This document shows, piece by piece, positions 22,879 to 34,737 of a stretch of 58,573 bases of DNA. The DNA is from Hofstenia miamia (Eukaryota > Xenacoelomorpha > Acoela). The DNA is taken from contig SCFE01000044.1 of NCBI GenBank assembly GCA_004352715.1, forward strand, positions 1,005,565-1,064,137, given 5' to 3'. The notes below the pieces were generated by a model. It worked only from the letters and a program-made list of their open reading frames with translations. It made no database searches and had not been told where the DNA came from. The stretch's first letter is position 1. Each line of letters opens with the position of its first letter. Made by a program: the position numbers and the translations under genes.

Positions 22879-22902
22879 NTATATATATATATATATATAT
22901 AT

Positions 22903-24280
22903 ACATAAATACATTTCTTAAGAAACCTCCCTTTTCTACTGACATAATAAGAAAATAATTTGACTACATTACTATATCAATAAAGATGTACCGCTATGAA
23001 AACGTAAGAAAAGAAATATTATCAGGAAAAATTTGCAAGCTTAGTTTTTTGCCTGTATCAATGACGTGAATTTAGTTTCACAAATGCAAAGAAGAATATA
23101 TTTCGGCAACGCTTAGTTAATTACAGCTTCTTAATTATCGAAATACAATAATGTGCATCACATAAAAGAGTCAGTAATCTTCTTAGACGATTCTCACACT
23201 GAACTGGTGACAAATATAAGCATTTCACCATTCATCCTTAATTGCCTGAAACCAGCAATGTAAAATAAATTGGCAAGTTCTTCATTTGCTACAGCAAATT
23301 TAAACAGTTTAATCTAATAGATCCAATTCATTTTGCATCAGTCTACTTTAGCAACAAGAAAAGGTTTCGAATGTATTCATTTCGGAATGTACATAGCGTA
23401 ATCTGCTTAACGAATCTTCGCGACCAGGATAAACGTCTTGCAAATGTGACTAAATTCAGTTCGTCCCCATACCTTTTAAGAATACTAAATGTTTTCTATT
23501 GGGTTTACTAAGAGATAAATGTAATATCTACATAACAGTTTTGTATGTCATGCTGCTGGACGAGAATAACTGCTGAACGAACTTCTTCAGAACCTAACAA
23601 ATGACCTGTGCCGCTCCTCAACTCTAACAAGAATACTTGGAACGAAGATATTATTGTCATATTGAGGTCCATCAACAGCTGAAAGTTGGCTTGAGTGAGA
23701 TACCGATTATGTAAAGTTGACTGTTGAGAAAAACAATGAAAGCGTATTGAAGGTTGAAAAGAGGAGAGTAACGGTGCTATGACCTTTCTTTCTGATCATA
23801 GGGTAAGTTCTGGGCAATGATAACTACAAATTGCAACTGTTTTTATATATTTTATGGAGAAATTTAATTCTTAAGCCAAAAACAGATCTGCAATATTGAC
23901 TTATATTTAGTTTAAGACAGAAGTTAAGCCAGCACGAAACTTACTGTCACTGTTAAATTAACACAATTGTATTAAAATTAACATTTTTTAGTAATCTAAA
24001 TATTTAAAAGCAGAAAAGTTAGAATAGCAAAATCATGTATGTTTTTGAATAATTCTTTAATAGCACAATTTAGCACTATTGTCATTACTCTTAATAACCA
24101 TCCATCCAAAAATGGAAATCGGCTAAACATTTCAGTGACCAATAATTTTTTTTTAAATGTGCCCGAGCCCTGCCGTGCCCTGCATTTCCCGACCCATGTC
24201 TACTTCTGTAATTAGCTCAATTCGAATATAAATATCCAAAAAGCTTTTTATTGCTCAGTGATTGTACTTTATTATAGTGA
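22903..24280. other. Unassigned sequence
   Basis: No convincing coding frame. The part 23350-23800 is less AT-rich and may be degenerate transposon or old coding sequence, but nothing was recognised. Confidence 0.45.
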
Positions 24281-24284
24281 ATGC

Positions 24285-24360
24285 AGTGGCCGATTTAAGG
24301 GAGGGGAGCTATGGGATTGCAGTCCCCCTGAAAAAGTAAAGTGGGGTGCAATCCTAGTAA
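24285..24360 (+). repeat. Possible hAT-like MITE end
   Basis: Starts CAGTGGCCGATTTAAGGG, a typical hAT-type terminal sequence, followed by G-rich and C-rich patches. No matching right end was found, so the extent is unknown. Confidence 0.3.
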
Positions 24361-25450
24361 AAAAAACTTTGGAAAATTTAACAAAAAAATTTCAAGTTAG
24401 TTCATTTGCAAAAGTGTTCATTATTTGCCAAATATTTTAGGCGAATTCCAAATAACTTGCACACTTTCCAAAAATTTGCAAACTTTCCATTAATTTGACA
24501 AATATTGGCTAAATTTCTAAATTTTCTCAAATTATTTTGCATATTTCTTAAAATATATCCAACATATTATCATATGCAATATTATGCAATGTATCTACTG
24601 TCCACCAAACTTAACTATTTAATAAATTATAAAAGCAAATAACGAAACTTCTTACACAGCATACGTAAAACTGTGTACAGTTTGTAAATAAAATAATACT
24701 TTTTTCAACGAAGGTGCCAAGACACTTCATTACTTCCCACATAATGAAGACAACACAAGCCATTTGAATTCTTCTAAAATTCTATGTCATACACAATCAT
24801 CACATCACGATGGTGTCGGAAGCCTTAGTAATAATTCTTTTGATTTTTTAACAGTTTGGAGAATTGTGTTAAAAGGAACACGGACAAGTGTACCAAGCAT
24901 TCTGTATGAAAAACTCAATATGTTTTAAAAAACAATTATAAATTTTCTATTTCAAATATTATTAAAAATGTATTCACAATATTCTTGATTTTTTTACATT
25001 TTTCTATATTCAGACAATGAATAGCAAATACTCAATATTACAGAAAAAGGTATTACTAAAGATAGACCATCTGTAAATGCTAAAATTGTGCTTCAAATTA
25101 TAAATAATATCGTTACAGCAGAATATATAATCAATGAAATACTAATAATTTCTTTTCCTCTCACCAAGTTTCAAACAACATAGGTTTTCTAAAGATTCAC
25201 AATGATGGTGATATAGTCCACAGATTTATGATGAAATGGTCCCATTATATCCGCAATATGCGACTGATAGTGGTACTTAATGGGACCAACTTGATTCAAT
25301 ATTTGATCTTATATTAAATTTGCTAAACTAGATAGAATACCAAAAATAGTTGTATATATATATATATATATATATAAAAGTCTACATTCGACATATTAAC
25401 GTAATCAAAACGAATTCGAACAAACTCCATAGTAGTAATTGCGAACTAGG

Positions 25451-25743
25451 CAGGGCCGTGGCTAGGGGAGGGCCAGGGGGCCATGGCCCTCCCCTGTTGG
25501 GCCAATTGGCCCCTCTTCCTCTTGGCATCCTGGATACAAAGCTCCACAGTATTAATTCTAATATTCTGTAACTAAGTTAGAGTAAATATATTTTAGTTGA
25601 AATATATAGAATACTAATGCCATTTTATTTAAAAATTCAATGAAAAAGTGTGATAATTTTTCATATGAGTAAAACTATGATTAATTTATTGAACTTTGCG
25701 GTTCCATGGCCTCCCTAAATTTCAAATTCAAGCCACGGGCCTG
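25451..25743. mobile_element. hAT-like MITE, 293 bp
   Basis: The left end CAGGGCCGTGGCTAG and right end AAGCCACGGGCCTG are imperfect inverted repeats. They are flanked by GAACTAGG (25443-25450) and GAACTATC (25744-25751), an imperfect 8-bp target duplication as made by hAT transposases. No coding capacity. The GC-rich left end contains GGGGGCCATGGCCCTCCCC, itself nearly palindromic. Confidence 0.7.
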
Positions 25744-25751
25744 GAACTATC

Positions 25752-26690
25752 ACATCAAAAGGATCTTTATGATTGTTATCATAGCGTGTAGAAAAATGCA
25801 AGAATAATCAAAATTTCATCAAGTATCGAATGAAAATTATTATGCAAAAATCCCATTTATAGTTTTTAGTAACAGTACCCCCATCATGAATATTTCCGAA
25901 AGCTTCAATGCTTCAATTCTATTTATTACGTAAATATTCAATTTCAACATATGCTGATTTTTATATACATTATTATTTACATGTGCTGGTGTATTGCAAA
26001 TTTGGATTATTTACAGAAATTATATGAACATATTTATGTCCATAAATTTGATCTTCTGCATATTTTTGGTAACTTTCTTCCTCTTAGCATAGTATAAGCA
26101 AATAGTTTTTAAACACAACCAGAAAAATTATATATACATCTATATATATATATATATATATATAGCCTTGATATATAGTGTGCAATAATTCGTGCTGCTT
26201 TGCACCAACTACCGTTTTGCAGAGAAAACAGTTTTTATTAAAATGCGTACTTTATGGTCTTTTAGGCCTCATAAACTATGCATTTATTTGAAAAGTACAA
26301 TGTATTATATATATTAAATAAGCAATATAATATATTTGGATAATATCTGTATATAAATATTTATTACATTTTTCCAATTAAATATCAATCGCTCTCAATC
26401 ACAACAATTATATTTATGAAATAATTTCTCTTTTTTTAACAATTACTCCTAATTTCTTTATGAATCGGTATTTATGTTATCAATTACATTACTACAAAAG
26501 CTCTTTATACATTTTCTTTAACCAATTAGAAGATAAATAAACGACGGTGGTGTGGATTGATTTACTAAGCCGTTGATTATATGAGTTGCATTAAAGGAAC
26601 ATTTGAAAAATTTTAAAACTAGTATTTCTCAGTCCAAAGAAAAAATAAAAAAGATTAATTTGGTAATTACTAGAAGCAATGTAGCCAGTG
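25752..26690. other. AT-rich spacer
   Basis: TA tract at about 26139-26163. No gene was recognised. Confidence 0.5.
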
Positions 26691-26692
26691 TT

Positions 26693-26885
26693 GGATCTCA
26701 ATGATCTTTCATGCGCAACACAGCACTCTGGCGAAAACCAAATAGTGCCTTAGCCTCTGACTGATTGAGAGTTCTTTGCTGCCTCCTCGTGGCGAGATCC
26801 GGATAGTCAACCTAGTCCTTCGACTTAGTTGTCGTGCTTCCCGTACGGGTTCATGTCTACGGTTGATGAACGAAATGCTTAGAAC
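26693..26885 (+). ncRNA. HDV-like self-cleaving ribozyme at the 5' end of a LINE
   Basis: All helices of the HDV-type double pseudoknot can be placed. P1: GGATCTC (26693-26699) with GAGATCC (26794-26800). P2: GTTCT (26771-26775) with AGAAC (26881-26885), extended by GC/GC across two U-U mismatches. P3: GCC (26781-26783) with GGC (26791-26793), closing a loop TCCTCGT nearly identical to the HDV loop. P1.1: CC of that loop with GG at 26801-26802. P4: TCAACC (26807-26812) with GGTTGA (26861-26866). J4/2 is TGAACGAAA, placing the catalytic cytosine at 26871. Cleavage would fall just 5' of G26693. The 71-nt J1/2 is long, as in R2-type ribozymes. Base pairing is seen; activity is inference. Confidence 0.75.
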
Positions 26886-26939
26886 TCCCCCTTCTGCGGA
26901 GCGGCGAACCCTTAAGGGGAAGGTTTAGCTAAAAGGAAA

Positions 26940-27104
26940 ATGAGTAAGACAATGAAGAGAACCAAATACTTGCTACCACAAGGGCGTGTGGGACACAGGA
27001 CTGATCAAGGCGATCAGGGACGTCCTACCAGATTTGGTCTATTCAATGTTCGAACTCTAAACGACGGAAAAAAATTCCGTTTAAAGTTTAGCACTTTCAT
27101 TTAA
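26940..27104 (+). pseudogene. LINE ORF start with APE endonuclease N-terminus
   Basis: The ATG at 26940-26942 starts a 54-codon frame. After a basic leader (MSKTMKRTKYLLPQGRVGHR) it reads RFGLFNVRTLNDGK, the (W/F)NVRTL block that opens the endonuclease of RTE/CR1/R4-type LINEs. It then runs into AT-rich flank and stops at 27102. The start fits its position about 55 bases after the ribozyme. The clade cannot be fixed from this piece. Confidence 0.7.
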
Positions 27105-27109
27105 CATCA

Positions 27110-27690
27110 CCTAAAAATTATTTATTTAACAGATCTGTTTAACAGATTTCTTATAAAATTTTGCTGATTAACAGAAAATAGAAACAAAAATTATATTACA
27201 TATATTTGTGCAACTGGCCTCATACATATGTTCGAAGTAAAATAAAACATTGCATATTTTTTATCATTCCAGGACATCCACATTTTTGGCGGCTTCCACC
27301 AATAATGGTATTATGATAATCCAATACATGGAAGCCAAATAGATATTGAAAATACTAGTCCTTACCGAGCTCGAATATCAACAATAACCAGAGAAAAATA
27401 TCAAATTTTATTTTGGTCTTGTTTTTCACAAGATTTAAAAAAATATTCGACACATTTTGAAGGACCGCATCCCATTTAGTCGTATTGGACTTGACTCTAT
27501 TGAATAATCACATAAAAAGGCATATTTCTATCATTGTAGGGAAATATAGTAATAGCGTAGACAACATATTTCTAACATGGAAAGCCAAATATGTCAATGG
27601 TATTCCAACGAAAGCCAAAAATTTTGAATAAATAAAATATTTGCTAAATAGATTTGTTTGAATGCAATATCTGGCTTAAACAAAAGTTTA
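27110..27690. other. Intergenic sequence or 5' region of the EF-hand gene
   Basis: No coding was recognised. An acceptor-like TTTAATTTAG ends at 27696, just before the EF-hand start codon, so a 5' non-coding exon may lie upstream. Confidence 0.4.
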
Positions 27691-27703
27691 ATTTAGGTTT
27701 GCA

Positions 27704-27957
27704 ATGAGTTCTGAAAATAATTTCTTGGAACAATATGCTGGAACAGATAAAATTACAATCGTGGAATTCATGAAAATTTGGAAATATTATGACAAAGATT
27801 GCAGTGGTACACTTGACACAGATGATGACAACAATGAGTTTGAGTTGTTTGTTAAAGACTTCCTAGGTGTCTTACTGGGTGACAAAGTATCTGATGCAGA
27901 AGTAAAGGACATTACCAATTATTTCTTAGAAAACCATGACAAAAATAAGGATAGAAG
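27704..27957 (+). CDS. Calbindin/calretinin-like EF-hand protein, first coding exon
   Basis: The ATG at 27704 begins MSSENNFLEQYAGTDKI, then EFMKIWKYYDKDCSGTLDTD. EFMKIW followed by an EF loop is the hallmark of the calbindin/calretinin family. EF1 is DKDCSGTLDTDDDNNEF, stretched by an acidic insertion that probably disturbs the canonical loop. EF2 begins DKNKDR at the exon end. The exon stops after AG at 27957 before a GTACAC donor, in phase 2. The protein would buffer or sense calcium in the cytosol. An acceptor-like TTTAG just before the ATG suggests an upstream 5' UTR exon. Confidence 0.85.
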
Positions 27958-28261
27958 GTACACCTATTTTATTTGTACATATAAGGATTTGTGCACAATC
28001 CCAGCGAAGTGCAAACTTGCATAACACACAGAAACAGTTGTGAGTTATGGCTTTTTAAGCAAGCTGAAAGTGTCCCTAAATGATCAAAATTTTTTGTAGA
28101 AAAACTTTCAAAATTGATCACATTTTGTTTCTAGATATACTTTTATTGGATGGGGGATAAACATTTATGAACAATAGTGACTAGTTTTTGCGCAATTTCC
28201 CTGGATGTTCTAGAATTTTGATTGAATTTTTTGCATATATATAGTTCAAGTATTAAATGAT

Positions 28262-28285
28262 TATATATATATATATATATATATA
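28262..28285. repeat. (TA)n in the EF-hand gene intron
   Basis: Short TA tract. The rest of the 3.4-kb intron is unremarkable AT-rich sequence, apart from a CCGAC pentamer repeat at 30086-30104. Confidence 0.8.
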
Positions 28286-31200
28286 AATGTAAGATGTAGA
28301 CTATTCTTATCAACATTTGAAGGTGATGGCATTAAAGAGTAGTTGTATTAATATTAAACCAACTCCCAAAACATATACTATATCACTTTGCACATTTGGA
28401 TAAAATATGTAACTAAAAAGAGGTCTTGAATGACGAAAAAATCGCTGAAATCTATAAGCGTGTGTTATTGTTAAGTTTATAATGATACATTTTAATATTA
28501 GACATTTCCAATTCCATATACAACGATACTATAAACCTATAAATAAAGCATGAAATGCGAAATACTAAATTGCGATTTCTAATGCTTAAAATTGAATGGC
28601 AATGTAAAATGTTGTTTTAGAGTACTTGAAAAAACATCTCAAGGCTATGCAAATGTAATTAACATTTTGTATGCCATAAAATAGTGTAATTGAAGATATT
28701 TTATCATTTTAATCTAAAGAACGATTTTAGTTTCCAATTATATCCGTCGTAATCATACATCTTTTAATTAGAACAGTGAAATTATGAAACCAAATTTAAT
28801 ACAAACAAGCGCTTAATAATTTATATATTCGATCAAAAAATTAAAGAAACAAAAATATCTATGCATTGACAAAACTTAAGTATCTGGAACAATCATAAAG
28901 CACTGATTTTTAATTTTGCCAAATATGTTTAAAATATTGTCTAACACAATTCATTTGTGAAACAATTAATGATGATATTAACAAAAATTCTCTAACCGTA
29001 GTTGCATCTCCATTGCAATTTAATCATATCTATGCAACTAACCGCAGTAACATGAAAGAATTGCAGTGAAATTGCTTTCGCGCATCAGTGGGCTTTATAA
29101 TCAGAGACTTATTAATAATTTAAGAAAATATTATTAAAAATAAACTATCTAAATAGAACCGTGTTCAATTTTAGCAACGCTTGTTTACCTTAGTAAACAA
29201 TTTTTGCTTACTTTCATAAAAGAAAACTTTTGACAGGTTCAGAAGCTTTTTTGAAATTTCACAGTGCAACAATTGCTTTTTGCCTATCAACCACTAAATA
29301 ATTCGATCTGAAATAAGGTGATTTGTAAATCACAAATATGGAATTTTGGACTTTTTAAGAAGAAATATATCCCATGCTATTGTTTTTTATTACATAGAAA
29401 TATGATCAAATAATGCATTAACCTTTGCAAGTTTTTACATTGTTATTTGCAGTTATCGACAAACGAAGGTCACCAACCTGTGCATTGTAAGAAACAATTG
29501 AATCCTTATTCATCTTAATGTCAAAAGAGATTAAACATACTACCAATATAAAAACTAAAATAGTCTCGAAATTGCAGATTTGCAGTAAAATACTAATAAT
29601 TTAATAAATTTATTCTATTTTAATTAACCAAATTATGAATGTCTCTAATGTGCCATAAATTTTACAAAATTGTTTCAATATGAATTGCCAAAATTACATT
29701 TAAATTGATTGAAAATTGTGAGCCCGTTATAATAATAGACTATAATAGCGGATTTTAACAATTTTATAAACTTTCAAAAATGAAAACTTTTCAATTGAGT
29801 TTTACAACTTTTTCATCTTAAATTTGACCTTTCATATTATATATGATAGCTTATACCTGTTTTGGTTCTACTCTAAGAAAAATGTGCTTTACATAAAAAT
29901 TCATGATTAGCTTACAGTATTGCCAACCGAGTTGAATACAAATACCAAAAAGTAATATTTTTCCAAAGTTGTAGCTTAGCTTTATGAATAAATTAATGAA
30001 TTTCCATTCTGCAGTATTATTGGCAAATTGGTTTACTATATGAAGCTCTATACTTTTAGTAGACTGGGAAACGTGTACTTACGATCCGACCCGACCCGAC
30101 CCGAATGAACACTAGTCGGGTTGCGGGTTATTCATGATCGTTTGGATGGTAGAACTCTAACAGATTTAAGGAACTTTGCAAGAACTTCCATATTTGAATC
30201 TTTCAATTTCTTAAAGATTTCAGCTGTCTTTGTATTTTAAATTGATTTTGTATAGTTTTTATTGATAAATTTATGCGAAGGCGGATCATGATTAAAAAAT
30301 GTGACCTATTTCCCAACCGGTTTATAGACGCAGAACATGTTATTGATATTAATTAATAACTAATTGCACGAGATTTGAAAAGTAAAACTTTTCTACGTGG
30401 AGAATTTACATTGTGAAATCCGAGTAGCATAGCACCACTTTTAAATTGGAATTAGACGCGAGTATTTTTGTTGCTCCAAAATACATACTTCCCAATTTTT
30501 TGATAAGAGTTCGCTCTTTATTTGTTCATGTGTCATAAATTGATATTCTAGATGGAATGGAGGCACACAATTTAAGTGGCATTTCTAAAACTAACCGACA
30601 TAGTGTTTGTCTGCATGCAATAACACATTCAATTCTCAAACAGTATTCTTATAAAAAATCTGAAAATGATACTAATATTTTTAAAAATTTAGTTAGTCGA
30701 GTCACTCACAGATGTAAATTCTGATAGAAAATAATGTCACACAGACAGACATTTTTATGAAGTACGATTGAAAATAATATGAAATGTGCCATCTTGGTGC
30801 TGTTTGTTAATGTGTATAAGATACATCATGCATCAAGTACACTTCAAGAATAGGGTAGCAAACCAATAAAAAAATTGAGAACTCAGCAGAATGTCTTAAA
30901 TTTTGAATGTTTCACAATATAATTATAAAAGTTAATATGAAACAATACCGTCTATGAAATTAATGCACAGCGTAATTTCATGTTTTGCTAATGTACACGT
31001 AGTAAATGATGAAGTTTCAATAAAATTGATCACAATTATAAAAATGACAACAGCTCCCGTGCTCCCCTTACTGTATGATGTAGTATCAACAGGTGCAAAA
31101 GAGAATGATTTTAATTATATGTATGCCGGGTTGAACCGGACTGGACCATTTCCAGCTCTAAGCCAACCCCACCCTCAAATCAATGCTTCACGAAAAACTC

Positions 31201-31398
31201 TATAAATTTTCTGAATTAAAAGAGTAAAAGTGCTAAATTATTTAGTCTATTTGCTGGATAATAATTGTAGCTTACCTCTAACCAAAATCGTTCGCCTCCA
31301 CTGATATAACTTCACTTTTTCATTGTGAGCCTTCAACTTCAGTTTGCCATAGATCTTCTTCTTGAAGTATACATTTTTATTTAGAATTTTGAATTTAG

Positions 31399-31720
31399 GT
31401 TTGATCTGAATGAGATGCTGGAAATTCTACCAGTTGAGGATAATCTATTGACATCCTTTAAAGGAACCCTTAGCGAACAAGATTTCAACGACGTCTTCTC
31501 TCACTATGATGCCGATGGCAATGGTAAGATTCAGGAAGAGGAACTTAACGGATTTGTTAAAGATTTAATGACCAGAGGCAAAACTGAAGAAGACAATCCC
31601 CTATGGAAAGAATTGGAGAAATTTAAAATGGAGCTTTTGCAAGTAGCAGACACCGATGGCGATGGCATGTTAGATAAGACCGAACTGAAAATGTACTTCA
31701 AAAAGTACCTTAAGAACTAG
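31399..31720 (+). CDS. Calbindin/calretinin-like EF-hand protein, last exon
   Basis: Acceptor GAATTTAG ends at 31398. Joining AG from exon 1 to G here gives Arg and restores the EF2 loop D-K-N-K-D-R-R-F-D-L-N-E, a perfect 12-residue loop. That confirms the 3441-bp intron (27958-31398). Then EILPVEDNLLTSFKGTLSE matches the linker of calretinin-type proteins. EF3 is DADGNGKIQEEE and EF4 is DTDGDGMLDKTE, both canonical. The frame ends MYFKKYLKN with TAG at 31718-31720. The total is about 191 aa with four EF-hands; vertebrate calbindins have six in about 260 aa. Possible 5' exons could add more. Confidence 0.88.
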
Positions 31721-33195
31721 TTTTGCAATTGCTTTCTGGTAAATGGAAATTTATTATATTTATGCATTTATAATCGCTATTTTGCTAATGTTTAGAAGAT
31801 TAGTAGAATATATTGTTTTCTAATATTTTTCTACTGCTGCAACTTTTAGAAAGTTAGCATTTTATTAAAATTATTGCTTCAGGATATTTATTTGCCTCGT
31901 ATTCAGGGTTGAATGTCTTAAAAATGTATGTTAGATGATTGTGCGGGATCATCCAATACTATGGGACTAGGGTCCATTATTACAAATAGAAACTATATCC
32001 TGAGATCATTAAATGAAGAATTGGACGAGACTGCGACAAATCCAATGTGGTAGCGTGGGATGGCTATCCAAAAATTTTAATCAGAAGAATCCCAGGAAGT
32101 AACTATTGATATTGATATTGGAATTGCTATAATGCAAATGGTTCGCGAAATGCTTTCTTCTACGAATACTCATGGAAATACGTTTACTCCAAACTCCAGA
32201 TGTTGTCTTCCAATTATCAATTTCTGCCTAAATTCTATTCCTCTTTTATTTCTACATTCGGTGCTTCTGTACATCTATGATTAATTTATGCTGCTATATT
32301 TTCGCTTCATTGAGATCCCTCTGTTTGTTGTGTGCTTAGGGTCAGAGTTTATTAATCCAATCTGAACAATTTTGGATAATCGTATTATTTGCTGTGCTGT
32401 ATTATTAGTAAAACAGCATATGTTGAATCACTCTTCTCATTTGAGATCCTGAATGTGGAATTGAGCAATCTTGTGTGAATTTAGGTTTCTGCACTATGGT
32501 TGGTTCCAGTTCAAAACCACAATATCCCCTGAATATTATTTTCTAATGAGTGAGCCTACTTCCTGATTTGAAACTAAAAATGAACCAGCCGTCACTGGAA
32601 GAGATCATAGTAAACATGTTATTCGTGATTTTTAAATTTTTTACAAATATTGTTAGTCGACTTTTAGAGTTTTTATTCTGAAGGAGTATATCTTTATTAA
32701 AATGCTGTTTGCAAGTGAGTTCTCTAATTAAATTTAATTATAATTTTCAAATAGACCTAATTTTAGGATAAAGTGAATCAATAATGTAATAAGGACAAAG
32801 AGTGCAAAAGTCACACTTAAGCCATACCGAAAGACAAAATTGCACAAAGCACTCTTAAACATAAAACGTGAGGAACAAATTAAATCCATTCGAGCCTTTA
32901 TAGCTTCGACCTTTGAAATCTGATCACAAATATTATATAGACTATATAAACATCGCAATCTAGAATTGTATGTAAAACAATTGCTGAAGCGCTTTTCAAG
33001 CATGTAATGTTCGATGATTCTCTTGCAATTGAAGTATACTAATAATAAAAGCAGTTATTTTAGAGGCTAAAGTTATTTATGAAGACAACAGTATCTAAAT
33101 GTTAAGTTTCAACATTTTGCCAAATTGCAATTTATATGTTTGAATTGCTTCATTTTGAATGTACATGTGCACACAAGAAAAGATATATCTGTGCA

Positions 33196-33228
<33 letters not shown>

Positions 33229-33403
33229 NNNNNNNNNNNNNNNNNNNNNNNNNNNNNNNNNNNNNNNNNNNNNNNNNNNNNNNNNNNNNNNNNNNNNNNN
33301 NNNNNNNNNNNNNNNNNNNNNNNNNNNNNNNNNNNNNNNNNNNNNNNNNNNNNNNNNNNNNNNNNNNNNNNNNNNNNNNNNNNNNNNNNNNNNNNNNNNN
33401 NNN

Positions 33404-33435
<32 letters not shown>

Positions 33436-34735
33436 TGGATTATCAGTGATTAAATATTGAGTAAATACACAAAACTATCTCAAGAATGAGCTATTTGCGA
33501 CCGGCTTTTGTGTTCTTACTTAGTTGAAAGCGCCTGCTGCTAGCGGCTTGAATAGTTAGCTTCATATTGAGTAGATTGGCAAATACTTCAATAACTTTTA
33601 GCATAAATTAAAAACCATCGATAATTATGAATAAGTAAATTTCAAGAAATCTGAGGTGCTTGTTTAGCATTTCCCAGTCACGCACATATATTTGAGCGTG
33701 AAATTTCTTATTTAGGAAATAGATTTAAACTATACAAAATTGTTCCCTAGGGTGGAGATAGAATGAGAAGCAATTTCCAAACTCTTTAGCCACAAAATTA
33801 CAAGACTAGCTGGCTCACATTATTTGAATTTGTTGGATACTTCAAAGTCAAGCAAACACTGCGTCCCATTTGTATCTTAACATTGGAAATTAATAAAAGC
33901 ATTGTTTAACTAGTTTCGCATTAACAACCCCCGTGACAAACATTCAAATTTACTTTTCAAAGCCAATGGCAGAAATGCATTATATATGCGACCTTTTCCT
34001 TAAAATTTAGAATTATTTTCTTAATTAGAAAATTCAAATGTATTAATGAAAACTCCGCGGTGTATAGTTGAATTTCAAAAAAGCACAAAATAGACCGAAT
34101 TCATCTATAAAGCTTGTGCTTTGAGATGTGGCTTTAGCAAATTCCAAATATGATGAATTTTGCTATGGTCATTAAAAGTTACTTAGAAAAAGCAAATTCC
34201 AAAAATACGAGAACTTTGATATCTGCCATTCTCATTCGTAAACAAATTATTGAGAGCCATGCTTTGAATATTTCCTGAAATGTTTTATATTCCTGTCAGG
34301 AATTTAGTGTATTAACAGTCAAAATTGAACTCAATATATTGACAATAGCAGGAGCATTTGTAATATGAACTGAATTAGTTAAAGTTCAAATTGAATAATA
34401 TTAAATTAAATTTTGTTCCTGACCTCGTTTATTTAATCTACTTCGGAATGAAAACAAATCACTTTGTGTGTCTAGAAATTGCCTTATATCGATATGTTTG
34501 TTGGGAGATATCTTTACTACAGTGCACACTCAAATTCAGCTTCAAAAATTATTAATAAATTGTCACTATACTGCAGATGCAGTGATACAATTTGCAAACA
34601 TTAATGTGCGAAAATTGATCCTATTGGCTTAGTCTACAACATAAAATAAAACCTGTATTTGCGGGCACTTGACAAATGGGATCGCCTACAAATTACAGGC
34701 ATTTTTAACAGTCTCTTGAAAATTTACATATAATC
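31721..34735. other. 3' flank of the EF-hand gene and spacer with a gap
   Basis: Contains a TA tract enclosing a 175-N gap (33229-33403). A minus-strand open frame at 32734-33003 (89 codons, with a hydrophobic stretch SVTFALFVLITLLIHFIL) is unassigned and may be chance. Confidence 0.45.
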
Positions 34736-34737
34736 AA

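Larger units (their letters stand above)
26693..27104 (+). mobile_element. 5' end of an APE-type LINE (3' part missing)
   Basis: A GC-richer island (about half GC) in AT-rich DNA. It starts with the ribozyme, has a short leader and then an ORF that opens into the first strand of an APE endonuclease. The rest of the element is absent: after about 27070 the sequence returns to AT-rich flanking DNA. LINEs usually lose their 5' end, so a retained 5' end with a lost 3' part is unusual. Confidence 0.7.

Noticed and set aside
32734-33003. 89-codon minus frame with a hydrophobic C-terminal stretch
   Set aside because: Could be a transmembrane exon, but no acceptor/donor pair in phase with the membrane-protein gene was found and no family resemblance was seen.
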